A program made the translations under genes and the position numbers. The notes below the pieces were generated by a model. It saw nothing but the letters and a program-made list of their open reading frames with translations, was not told the origin of the DNA and ran no database searches. Positions 1 through 5,418 of a DNA stretch of 5,418 nt are shown piece by piece. This stretch comes from Candidatus Hydrogenedentota bacterium (GTDB lineage Bacteria > Spirochaetota > Leptospiria > Turneriellales > J094), in NCBI GenBank assembly GCA_003695005.1, contig RFJE01000143.1, positions 1 to 5,418 on the forward strand, read 5' to 3'. Positions within the stretch are counted from its first letter, which is position 1. Each line of letters opens with the position of its first letter.

Positions 1-2
1 CC

Positions 3-104
3 CATTACAAAGAAATTCCTTTATTTCAAGCAGTGCGAGTAATTCCCAAAGAGAAAAAATTTTATTTATGGACAGCAAGCAAAGTCGTGGAGCTGGGTTT
101 TTAA
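3..104 (+). CDS. 3' end of an unidentified upstream gene (partial)
   Basis: An open frame enters from the left edge and ends at TAA (102-104), leaving 33 visible codons. The peptide mixes hydrophobic and charged residues as a folded domain would, and ends in KVVELGF. It shows a beta-strand-like stretch (FQAVRVIP) and a second strand around KKFYLWTAS. Third codon positions are mostly A or T, as in the downstream genes. A second frame is also open here, to TAA at 119-121, but its peptide is Ser/Asn/Gln-rich and less protein-like, so this frame was chosen. Too little is visible to name a family. The gene ends 139 bases before the next start, with a terminator-like inverted repeat between, so it is probably a separate transcription unit. 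Confidence 0.5.
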   Translation, partial: HYKEIPLFQAVRVIPKEKKFYLWTASKVVELGF

Positions 105-144
105 ATCGTCAGAATAACTAATAATTTAATGCTTCCATCTATAT

Positions 145-205
145 TGAGGGTTGGCACGCACTCGGCGATATTCCCGCCAAGCCTCACATGCGGTTAAATT
201 TTTTT
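145..205 (+). terminator. GC-rich inverted repeat plus T-run, candidate terminator
   Basis: TGAGGGTTGGC (145-155) pairs with GCCAAGCCTCA (176-186), giving 10 of 11 pairs with one G-G mismatch and a 20-base loop. A run of seven T (199-205) follows after about 12 bases. The segment is near 60% GC in an AT-rich setting. It lies between the end of the upstream frame (104) and the promoter at 207, where a terminator would be expected. The gap between stem and T-run is longer than in a textbook intrinsic terminator. A weaker stem, CCGC (174-177) with GCGG (190-193), sits closer to the T-run and would compete with the longer one. Confidence 0.4.
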
Positions 206-206
206 A

Positions 207-235
207 TTGACAGAGCGTCTCGGCTTTCTTATTAT
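207..235 (+). promoter_or_regulatory. Sigma70-type promoter of the barrel/propeller operon
   Basis: A perfect -35 box TTGACA (207-212) is followed after exactly 17 bases by TATTAT (230-235), a 5 of 6 match to the -10 consensus. Initiation would be expected around 241-244, which puts the RNA start at or within a few bases of the ATG at 244. A second, perfect TATAAT (240-245) overlaps that ATG, but it lies 27 bases from the TTGACA and has no proper -35 of its own. The promoter directly follows the T-run of the candidate terminator. No operator-like palindrome is evident within it. Confidence 0.72.
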
Positions 236-243
236 ATGGTATA

Positions 244-1395
244 ATGAGGGGTATGTACATATTGCTTTCTCTGTTTTTCTTAGCAAGGCCTATTTTTTCG
301 GGTCAGCTAAAAAAGGTCTTAATTTTAGACATTAAAAATATTGATGAGGATCCAACTTACCAGTATTTAGAACCGTCCATTACAGATGCTGTCCGGAACG
401 AACTAAAAAAACGTTTTATTTTTAGGGAAACGAAGAAAGATCTTTGGCAAAAAGTAGCAAAAGAAAATTATATTTATTTGCGTGATTTGTACACAGATAC
501 AGCAGCGATAAATCTAGGCTTATTAGCGAGACAGGATATAGTCATCGCAGGTGGTTATAAAGTTCGCTTAGAAGAAGTAAAAAGCAAGAAAAAAAAGAAG
601 AAATACAAAACAAAAATGACAGTAAAAGTTCGTATTTATGATATAGCAAAGCGTTCTGTGCCTGTAGAAATTGTAGCAACAACTCCCGTAACGAATAACT
701 TGTTTGAAGCTGTCGACCGTATAGCAATGCGCATTGCGGATGAAGCAAAAAAAGTATTACCTAATAAGGATGAATGGGAAAAAAAGGGCCTTTCTCCAGA
801 TCAAGAAACATCCACCGCTAACCAGCTTACGCTATTAGGTGGGATAGGTGTTGCTGTTTTTCCAGACACTTTTAGCGAAATTTCTTCTAGGACCATTTTG
901 TACAGGGAAGTTTTGCCTCAAAATATAAATTTAGGCTTGGAATACACAAGAAAAAAATTTTTCTATGATAATGTATTCATCTTTACCCGTGCTACCTATC
1001 AGTTTGGATCAAAAACCTTACGCATCCAAAATACATCCGAGCAAGCTCTGTTAAAACAAGTATTTTGGACGGCCAGTTTAGGTTTAGGGTATCGCATTTT
1101 TATATTCAAAAAGCTTTATTCTAAAATTTTAGCAGGAGGAGGCTATTCCATTGGCCAATTAAGTCTAGATTTTTCGAGTCTAGAAAACAAACCTACAAAA
1201 TTGGAAAACAATCAGCCAACAAACGAAGAAACCTATAAGAGCTCTGCTCCTTTTTCCAGCCTTGATTTAAGGTTCGGGTATACATTTGCAAACAATGTTT
1301 CTTTGGAAACAGGGGCAAATTTAAACACATATTATTTCAAGGGACACATGTCTCATTTACTAACAGCAAATTTGGGCATGGGAGTTCATTTTTAG
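244..1395 (+). CDS. Secreted protein: TolB/CsgG-like N-terminal domain fused to a small outer-membrane beta-barrel
   Basis: The protein has 383 residues. Residues 1-20 look like a Sec signal peptide: R2, a hydrophobic core at 5-14, and likely cleavage near S19/G20. Residues 22-172 alternate strands and helices in the manner of TolB-N/CsgG/FlgO-like periplasmic domains: KKVLILDIKN at the start, a helix TDAVRNELKKRF, then GLLARQDIVIAGGY, and a final amphipathic helix AVDRIAMRIADEAKKVL. A Lys-rich loop (K115-K120) interrupts it. Residues about 193-383 form amphipathic strands with aromatic girdles (LGGIGVAVF, LGLGYRIFIF, LRFGYTF) and end in GMGVHF; a terminal Phe is the usual signal for barrel assembly in the outer membrane. 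Roughly eight strands can be drawn. ATG 244 is the first start after an in-frame stop at 208-210 and keeps Arg2; ATG 253 would lose the positive n-region. No Shine-Dalgarno precedes 244. The gene is 22 bases upstream of the lipoprotein gene and probably co-transcribed with it. Specific function unknown. Confidence 0.85.
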   Translation: MRGMYILLSLFFLARPIFSGQLKKVLILDIKNIDEDPTYQYLEPSITDAVRNELKKRFIFRETKKDLWQKVAKENYIYLRDLYTDTAAINLGLLARQDIVIAGGYKVRLEEVKSKKKKKKYKTKMTVKVRIYDIAKRSVPVEIVATTPVTNNLFEAVDRIAMRIADEAKKVLPNKDEWEKKGLSPDQETSTANQLTLLGGIGVAVFPDTFSEISSRTILYREVLPQNINLGLEYTRKKFFYDNVFIFTRATYQFGSKTLRIQNTSEQALLKQVFWTASLGLGYRIFIFKKLYSKILAGGGYSIGQLSLDFSSLENKPTKLENNQPTNEETYKSSAPFSSLDLRFGYTFANNVSLETGANLNTYYFKGHMSHLLTANLGMGVHF

Positions 1396-1405
1396 CAAGT
1401 TATTA

Positions 1406-1412
1406 AAGGAGG
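1406..1412 (+). promoter_or_regulatory. Strong ribosome binding site of the propeller lipoprotein gene
   Basis: AAGGAGG lies five bases upstream of GTG at 1418 and fixes that codon as the start. The next in-frame ATG (1430) would be 17 bases away, too far for this site, and starting there would lose Lys3 of the signal peptide. The strong site contrasts with the absence of one before the first gene of the operon. Confidence 0.85.
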
Positions 1413-1417
1413 ATATT

Positions 1418-4090
1418 GTGACAAAAAATATGATTGTTTGTATGCTAGCAGGTCTTTCCATGCTAGCGTGTAATAGAATGAACTCGATTGACTTGGATTT
1501 TAGCGCGGTTGGAAATAACTTTCGAATTGTATCTGCAGAAACTTTAGATTTAAATGGTAATGGGAAAATTGACCATTACAAAATAACTTTCAGTAAAGCA
1601 GTAAACGATTCAACTTTTAATGCTAGCAACTGGAGTATTCAAGGGTATTCATCAATTGCATTCAGTAGTGCAGTTTCCCAAGATGTAGCGAATGATGCCA
1701 TTATTTATATTTCGTTTGCAGAAAATCCTAACCCTTGTTCTGTCAGTGATACTTCTGGCTGTGATACAGGAATGATTCCAGACTTAGCAACGACTAGCGC
1801 AGGAGCTATTCTCGATAAAGATCTTAAACCATTACCAACTAGTACCGGTGTAACAGGAATAGATAAAGCTGCCCCAGTCCTTGTTGCTGCAGAAGGAGTA
1901 GACTCAACCAACCAGCTAAATCTTTCTTTTTCAGAGCCTGTTTACACCGGAACAACAGGCAGTGGAAACCTTACAGCTAGTAATTTTAGTTACGTAAACA
2001 CTTCCGGAGGAAATGCTGGCTCTATTACAGGAGTCATTGATGGAGACGGATCGGATAAAAAAGTGCAGTATAGCATGGATGTAAATTTTGCAATTGCAGA
2101 TGAAACAGGGGGAGATACCATTGGAGCATTATCCTCGCAAGTGTATGATTCAGCCGGCAATGCGATGGGGACTACAGTAAAAAATATTACCCTGCGCAGC
2201 AACATACAGGCCATCGAAACTATGGATATAGATAGTAATGGAAAAATTGATCATGTTAAAATTACGTTTTATTCCAATGTAAAAGATAATACTTTCCCGG
2301 GATATGCTGCGAATGCACTAGGAAGTGTAACCACAGACTGGCTTGTTGCAGGATATAATAATGTAAAATTAGATACCCGTACAGCAAGCCCACCATCGGG
2401 TCCAGGAGATATTGCGAATGATAATATATTGTATTTGGCGTTTGATGAGGGTAGCAATTATGATACCGATGCCACACCTGACGTAACCACAAGTACATCG
2501 CCGGGCTTACAAGTGAGTAGCTCAAGCACCCAAATGAACCCGGTGGCAAGTGGAGATATTATAGAAGTGGACAAAGCTGCACCTGTCATGGTAAAAGCCA
2601 TGATATTAGGCAATCCTACGGAATTGACCCTAGCCTTTTCCGAACCAGTCGACATGGACGGGCCACCACTTACTGCAAATTTTACAACGAGCGCTTTTCT
2701 CTATAACGACGTCTCGGGAAACGATGCATCAAGCATTATTGCCATAAGTGATAGTGATGGTACAGATAAAAATGTGGTTCTTGTGTTAAACACTGCTTTT
2801 ACAGAAAATGATGATAATGTAGATACCGTTGCTTTTGCTTCATCTGCCGTTTTTGACCTTGCGGGGAATACCGGAAACACAACACCGGTAAACATTCTTG
2901 GCTCAACAAAGCAAATCGCAGCAGGAGCCTATCACACCTGTGCTTTGTTTTGGAATGGTAAAGTTCGTTGTTGGGGAAGGGGCGCCGAAGGTCAGCTTGG
3001 CTATGGAAATACCAATGATATTGGCGATAATGAATCGCCTTCATCAGTAGGCTATGTAGATGTAGGTGGCACGGTTACACAAATTGTTGCTGGAAATGTT
3101 CATACCTGTGCTTTACTCGATACAGGCAAGGTACGATGCTGGGGATATGGTGCGAGTGGTCAGCTTGGATATGGAAATGCCAATGCCATTGGAGATAATG
3201 AAATGCCTTCCTCGGCAGGTGATGTAAATGTAGGTGGAACAGTGACTCAAATTGCCGCAGGATATAATCACACATGTGCTTTGTTAGACACAGGTAAAAT
3301 ACGGTGCTGGGGTGATGCAAGTTCTGGCCAACTTGGGTATGGAAATACTACCACAATTGGAGATAATGAATCACCTTCCTCAGTTGGCTATGTAAATGTA
3401 GGTGGAACAGCTACACACCTTGCTGCAGGATATAATCATACCTGTGCTTTACTTGATACAGGTAAAATACGCTGCTGGGGAGCTGGAAGTTATGGCCAGC
3501 TTGGATATGGAAATACTGCCACAATTGGGGATAATGAATTGCCTTCCTCGGTAGGTTATGTGAACATCGGTGGAACCGCAACACAAATCACAGGAGGGCA
3601 ATTTCACACTTGTGCGTTGCTAGATACAGGTAAGGTACGGTGCTGGGGAAATGGTATAGCGGGCCAACTTGGATATGGAAGTACCAGTAATGTTGGTGAC
3701 GGTGTTGGTCCTTCGATTATTGATGTAGGTGATATAAATGTAGGGGACACAGTCATGCAAATTACTGCTGGCCAGAATCATACCTGTGCTTTACTGGCAA
3801 CGGGTAGCATACGATGTTGGGGTAATGGACAATATGGTCGACTGGGCTATGCTAATACGAATAATATTGGTGATAGTTTTGGTGAAACACCTGCTGCGAT
3901 AGGCGATGTAAATGTAGGTGGCACACTCACTCATATTATGGCCGGTTATGAACATACTTGTGCTGTGGTTGATAACCGCGGTATACGTTGCTGGGGTTAT
4001 GGTTTTTATGGCAGGCTAGGTTATGGCAATACAAATGATATTGGCGATAATGAAACCCCTGCATCCGCTGGAGATGTGCCAGCCTTCTAG
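1418..4090 (+). CDS. Surface lipoprotein with duplicated Ig-like modules and a seven-bladed RCC1-type beta-propeller
   Basis: The protein has 890 residues and starts at GTG. Residues 1-17 are a lipoprotein signal peptide (K3, hydrophobic core) with lipobox M15-L16-A17-C18, a relaxed form like those of spirochaetes; mature Cys18 would be lipidated. Residues 35-261 and 263-497 are two copies of a two-part module. The first part holds a calcium-loop-like motif (D44-x-N46-x-N48-G-K-I-D52; D270-x-D272-x-N274-G-K-I-D278) followed by KITF. The second part begins with DKAAPV, has SEPV and ends near D-x-A-G-N, as in bacterial Ig-like domains. Residues 499-890 are seven RCC1-type blades, each with AG..HTCA, then RCWG, then G.LGYGNT or a close variant. 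The last blade ends at GDVPAF, and the strand at 498-503 could close the ring. Eukaryotic RCC1 is a Ran exchange factor; nothing here suggests that role. An envelope or surface binding, adhesion or scaffold role is inferred. Translation follows the strong site at 1406-1412. Confidence 0.9.
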   Translation: MTKNMIVCMLAGLSMLACNRMNSIDLDFSAVGNNFRIVSAETLDLNGNGKIDHYKITFSKAVNDSTFNASNWSIQGYSSIAFSSAVSQDVANDAIIYISFAENPNPCSVSDTSGCDTGMIPDLATTSAGAILDKDLKPLPTSTGVTGIDKAAPVLVAAEGVDSTNQLNLSFSEPVYTGTTGSGNLTASNFSYVNTSGGNAGSITGVIDGDGSDKKVQYSMDVNFAIADETGGDTIGALSSQVYDSAGNAMGTTVKNITLRSNIQAIETMDIDSNGKIDHVKITFYSNVKDNTFPGYAANALGSVTTDWLVAGYNNVKLDTRTASPPSGPGDIANDNILYLAFDEGSNYDTDATPDVTTSTSPGLQVSSSSTQMNPVASGDIIEVDKAAPVMVKAMILGNPTELTLAFSEPVDMDGPPLTANFTTSAFLYNDVSGNDASSIIAISDSDGTDKNVVLVLNTAFTENDDNVDTVAFASSAVFDLAGNTGNTTPVNILGSTKQIAAGAYHTCALFWNGKVRCWGRGAEGQLGYGNTNDIGDNESPSSVGYVDVGGTVTQIVAGNVHTCALLDTGKVRCWGYGASGQLGYGNANAIGDNEMPSSAGDVNVGGTVTQIAAGYNHTCALLDTGKIRCWGDASSGQLGYGNTTTIGDNESPSSVGYVNVGGTATHLAAGYNHTCALLDTGKIRCWGAGSYGQLGYGNTATIGDNELPSSVGYVNIGGTATQITGGQFHTCALLDTGKVRCWGNGIAGQLGYGSTSNVGDGVGPSIIDVGDINVGDTVMQITAGQNHTCALLATGSIRCWGNGQYGRLGYANTNNIGDSFGETPAAIGDVNVGGTLTHIMAGYEHTCAVVDNRGIRCWGYGFYGRLGYGNTNDIGDNETPASAGDVPAF
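1520..2908 (+). repeat. Tandem duplication of a two-part Ig-like module within the lipoprotein
   Basis: Copy 1 covers residues 35-261 (1520-2200) and copy 2 residues 263-497 (2204-2908). They match block by block: SAETLDLNGNGKIDHYKITF versus AIETMDIDSNGKIDHVKITF, VANDAIIYISF versus IANDNILYLAF, IDKAAPV versus VDKAAPV, LSFSEPV versus LAFSEPV, DGDGSDKKV versus DSDGTDKNV, and VYDSAGN versus VFDLAGN. The DNA has drifted far more than the protein, so the duplication is old and maintained by selection. Only copy 1 carries the pair C107/C115, in an inserted loop near residues 104-118. Copy 2 has its own insertion of about 15 residues around 293-307 and another near 318-331. Confidence 0.85.
2912..4087 (+). 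repeat. Seven tandem RCC1-type repeats (propeller blades)
   Basis: The blades begin at about 2912, 3080, 3248, 3416, 3584, 3758 and 3932. The HTC histidines are residues 506, 562, 618, 674, 730, 788 and 846. The first four intervals are 56 codons (168 bases) and the last two are 58. Every blade has one Cys in HTC and one in RCW exactly ten residues later (508/518 through 848/858), giving 14 paired cysteines. Blades 2-5 are most alike (CALLDTGK then RCWG), while blades 6-7 have a longer loop and an altered signature (GRLGY). His-Thr-Cys uses varied synonymous codons across blades, so the similarity is held at the protein level and is not due to recent copying. Confidence 0.92.
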
Positions 4091-4187
4091 GGAAAAAAGG
4101 TCAAGCGTTTGCACTTGAGGCTTACCGGTACCGCCATGGCTTCTCGGGGAAGCCCGCTTAAGCTGCGCCGAGTAGGCCTTTTTTCCC
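4090..4187. terminator. Long-stem inverted repeat after the propeller gene, possible bidirectional terminator
   Basis: GGGAAAAAAGG (4090-4100) is a perfect inverted repeat of CCTTTTTTCCC (4177-4187). A G-U pair (4101/4176) and a C-G pair (4102/4175) extend it to 13 pairs. The enclosed 72 bases are GC-rich and contain a compact hairpin, GGCTTC (4138-4143) with GAAGCC (4149-4154) around the loop TCGGG. Each strand therefore has a GC-rich structure followed by a six-T tract, the shape of a two-way terminator, although both flanking genes point the same way. The first arm starts on the last base of the TAG stop. The T tract is part of the stem in the long fold, so a standard intrinsic terminator would require the inner folds instead. 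Confidence 0.42.
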
Positions 4188-4198
4188 TTCACCGAGAA
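4138..4198. repeat. Overlapping alternative inverted repeats in the GC-rich island
   Basis: TTCTCGGGGAAG (4141-4152) pairs with CTTCACCGAGAA (4187-4198) at 11 of 12 positions. The same left arm also forms the local hairpin 4138-4154, and CTCGG (4143-4147) can pair with CCGAG (4168-4172). These folds exclude each other, and the 4187-4198 arm starts on the base where the long stem 4090/4187 ends. The segment also contains the palindrome GCTTAAGC (4156-4163); another, CGGTACCG (4126-4133), lies just upstream. From 4111 to 4180, 44 of 70 bases are G or C, against a clearly AT-rich background. It could be a dispersed intergenic repeat or a structured RNA leader or trailer; the sequence alone does not decide. 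Confidence 0.45.
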
Positions 4199-4256
4199 TC
4201 GCTGATAACCCCTTAAAAAAAACTTGTCTTGTAGCAAAGATGTGTAAACAAGGTTT

Positions 4257-5418
4257 ATGGCACAAATAAGCGTTGATTCCATTAAGGCAAAACTTCGTCC
4301 GAAACTACGCGGAAAAACAGCTTGGATTACATTTTTCTTTCTGTCTGCCTTTTTAATCTTTCTTCTTATTTATGCCATTCAGTATTCGCAAAAAACACTC
4401 GCAGTCGCTACGGCAGATCAATCCGATGCGATTTCCCGTTCTCTTATGGTGCGAGTAGAACAAATAGCCAACTTAAACTGGAAAATTATTTTATTGCAAA
4501 AAGAAAGACAAAAACTGTTAAAAGAAAAAAGCAAAAATGTTTTTGAAGCTCGCCGCAAGAAAAAAAAACTAACGGCGATTGCAAAGGAAATCAAAGAGAA
4601 GCAAAAACAAGTTCGCGAAATTTGGCAAAACTTTGAGCCAATTTCTGGAGAAAAATGGCAAATTCAATTTATTGACAAAACTGGGAAGTTAAGGTATCAT
4701 AGTTCGCCACAATATTTCGCAAAGGCAGTGCAAGCAAAACTAAAAGCAGGGATAGGTGTAAAACTGAATTTAGCGGATAAAGCACTAAAACCCATTGCCA
4801 AAGTAATCCGACGAAACCAAAAGAAAAAAGCCACTGCTTGGAAAAAGCAAAGCCGTGTACTCGAAAAGGAAGGTTATGTAAGTGTACTCTATCCAGTTTA
4901 CGCGAATCATTCCCTTGTAAGGGGAATCGTTTTAGTGGCAAAAAGCTTTCAAGAAGGAAAGTTGCCGAAAAAATTATTAGCCGATTTACACGACAAACAA
5001 AAACAAGGCAGTGAAATTTTAGCGAAACTGGATAAATTCCAAAAAGATTTTGAACTCGGTGCCAAAGCACAAAATCCAAAACAAAAATTTCAATTTCAAA
5101 GAAAATATTTTTTTCAAGATAAACAAGCTAGAAAAAACTATCAATCCTTACAACTGGCATACCAACGTACAAAACAAAGTTTTATCGAAATTCAAAATTT
5201 TTTACTCGAAGCTTTAAAAGAAAAAGTTAAAAAAGTAAAGCAACGGATTCAAGAAGCAAAAACAGATCCGGAAAAACAAAAATATATAGCCACTCTTTTA
5301 ATTGAACTCACGCAAAGAAAAAAAGAACTACAAGAATTAAAACAAGCGTTTCAAACTTTTTATTTTACATCGCGCTCTCTTTTGTATCCTTTAGAAAAAG
5401 GGTGGAAAAAAGAGCGAG
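4257..5418 (+). CDS. Lys-rich membrane protein with coiled coils and a probable periplasmic sensor segment (partial, runs off the right edge)
   Basis: The frame is open from ATG 4257 to the window end: 387 codons with no stop. An in-frame TAA at 4245-4247 lies just upstream, so no earlier start is possible. Only a weak AAGG (4250-4253) precedes the ATG. A basic N-terminus (K10, K12, R14, K16, R18, K20) is followed by one membrane helix at about residues 22-43, predicting cytoplasmic N-in topology. Residues 66-125 form a charged coiled coil. About 132-230 resembles a PAS/Cache-like sensor fold, with strands WQIQFIDKTGKLRYH, then YVSVLYPVYAN, then VRGIVLVAKSF. More helical, coiled-coil-like sequence follows (240-370). 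Lys makes up about one residue in six and no Cys is seen. Such architecture commonly precedes a second membrane helix and a cyclase, phosphatase, kinase or chemoreceptor output domain, but none is visible here, so the function is left open. Confidence 0.82.
   Translation, partial: MAQISVDSIKAKLRPKLRGKTAWITFFFLSAFLIFLLIYAIQYSQKTLAVATADQSDAISRSLMVRVEQIANLNWKIILLQKERQKLLKEKSKNVFEARRKKKKLTAIAKEIKEKQKQVREIWQNFEPISGEKWQIQFIDKTGKLRYHSSPQYFAKAVQAKLKAGIGVKLNLADKALKPIAKVIRRNQKKKATAWKKQSRVLEKEGYVSVLYPVYANHSLVRGIVLVAKSFQEGKLPKKLLADLHDKQKQGSEILAKLDKFQKDFELGAKAQNPKQKFQFQRKYFFQDKQARKNYQSLQLAYQRTKQSFIEIQNFLLEALKEKVKKVKQRIQEAKTDPEKQKYIATLLIELTQRKKELQELKQAFQTFYFTSRSLLYPLEKGWKKER

Noticed and set aside
2..121. 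An alternative open frame to TAA at 119-121 as the end of the upstream gene.
   Set aside because: Its peptide is rich in Ser, Asn and Gln with little fold-like pattern. The overlapping frame ending at 104 looks more like protein and has codon use closer to the downstream genes. The choice remains uncertain.
240..245. A perfect TATAAT overlapping the first start codon as the main -10 box.
   Set aside because: It is 27 bases from TTGACA and has no usable -35 at normal spacing. TATTAT at 230-235 has exact 17-base spacing and is preferred.
2912..4087. The regular 168-base periodicity as a CRISPR array or satellite DNA.
   Set aside because: The period is a whole number of codons, the units are coding throughout, and they diverge mostly at synonymous sites. 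They are RCC1-type blades.
4188..4256. A promoter for the sensor-like gene (TTGTCT at 4224-4229).
   Set aside because: At 17-base spacing the -10 position reads AACAAG, a poor match, and no better pair was found.
4240..4269. A nine-codon frame (MCKQGLWHK) overlapping the start of the sensor-like gene, as a leader peptide.
   Set aside because: No ribosome site or attenuator partner supports it, and very short frames are expected by chance.
4016..4282. A minus-strand frame of 88 codons across the GC-rich island.
   Set aside because: It overlaps the end of the propeller gene and the inverted repeats, has no ribosome site, and its content follows the repeat structure. It is likely spurious, though repeat families often yield such translated shadows.
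4322..4546. A + strand frame of 74 codons.
   Set aside because: It overlaps the sensor-like gene in another frame, has no ribosome site, and reads like shifted membrane-helix codons.
4669..5079. A minus-strand frame of 136 codons, the longest on that strand.
   Set aside because: It lies wholly inside the longer + strand sensor-like gene. Its Leu/Phe-rich product is the expected complement of Lys/Gln/Glu codons.

Overview
The window is AT-rich, and every supported gene lies on the + strand. It reads as envelope or cell-surface accessory DNA from a Gram-negative-type (diderm) bacterium. Two features suggest a spirochaete of the Leptospirales type: a relaxed lipobox in a large secreted lipoprotein, and tandem modules of the D-x-N/D-x-N-G-K-I-D...KITF type. 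Taxonomy is inferred from protein style only. Similar RCC1-repeat surface proteins also occur in myxobacteria and other environmental bacteria, so this assignment is moderate.

Layout. (1) Positions 1-104 hold the probable 3' end of an upstream gene. (2) Positions 105-243 are a short intergenic region. It has a GC-rich inverted repeat followed by a T-run (candidate terminator), then a very good sigma70-type promoter (TTGACA, 17 bases, TATTAT) that almost abuts the next start codon. (3) Positions 244-1395 encode a secreted protein with a TolB/CsgG-like N-terminal domain and a small C-terminal outer-membrane beta-barrel ending in Phe. (4) After 22 bases with a perfect Shine-Dalgarno, 1418-4090 encodes an 890-residue lipoprotein. 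It consists of a lipid anchor, a duplicated pair of Ig-like modules with calcium-loop-like motifs, and a seven-bladed RCC1-type beta-propeller carrying one Cys pair per blade. (5) Positions 4091-4256 are a GC-rich intergenic island with nested, mutually exclusive inverted repeats, one arm beginning inside the stop codon of the propeller gene. (6) From 4257 to the window end runs an open reading frame with no stop inside the window. It encodes a Lys-rich protein with one N-terminal membrane helix, coiled coils and a probable periplasmic sensor-like segment; its effector part lies outside the window.

How they may work together. The barrel gene and the propeller gene look like one transcription unit. 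The simplest reading is an outer-membrane protein made together with a surface-displayed propeller lipoprotein, but a physical partnership is inference. The third gene is separated from them by the structured island, has only a weak ribosome site, and may be a separate unit (a receptor or signalling protein). No tRNA, rRNA, CRISPR array, transposase or phage gene was seen.
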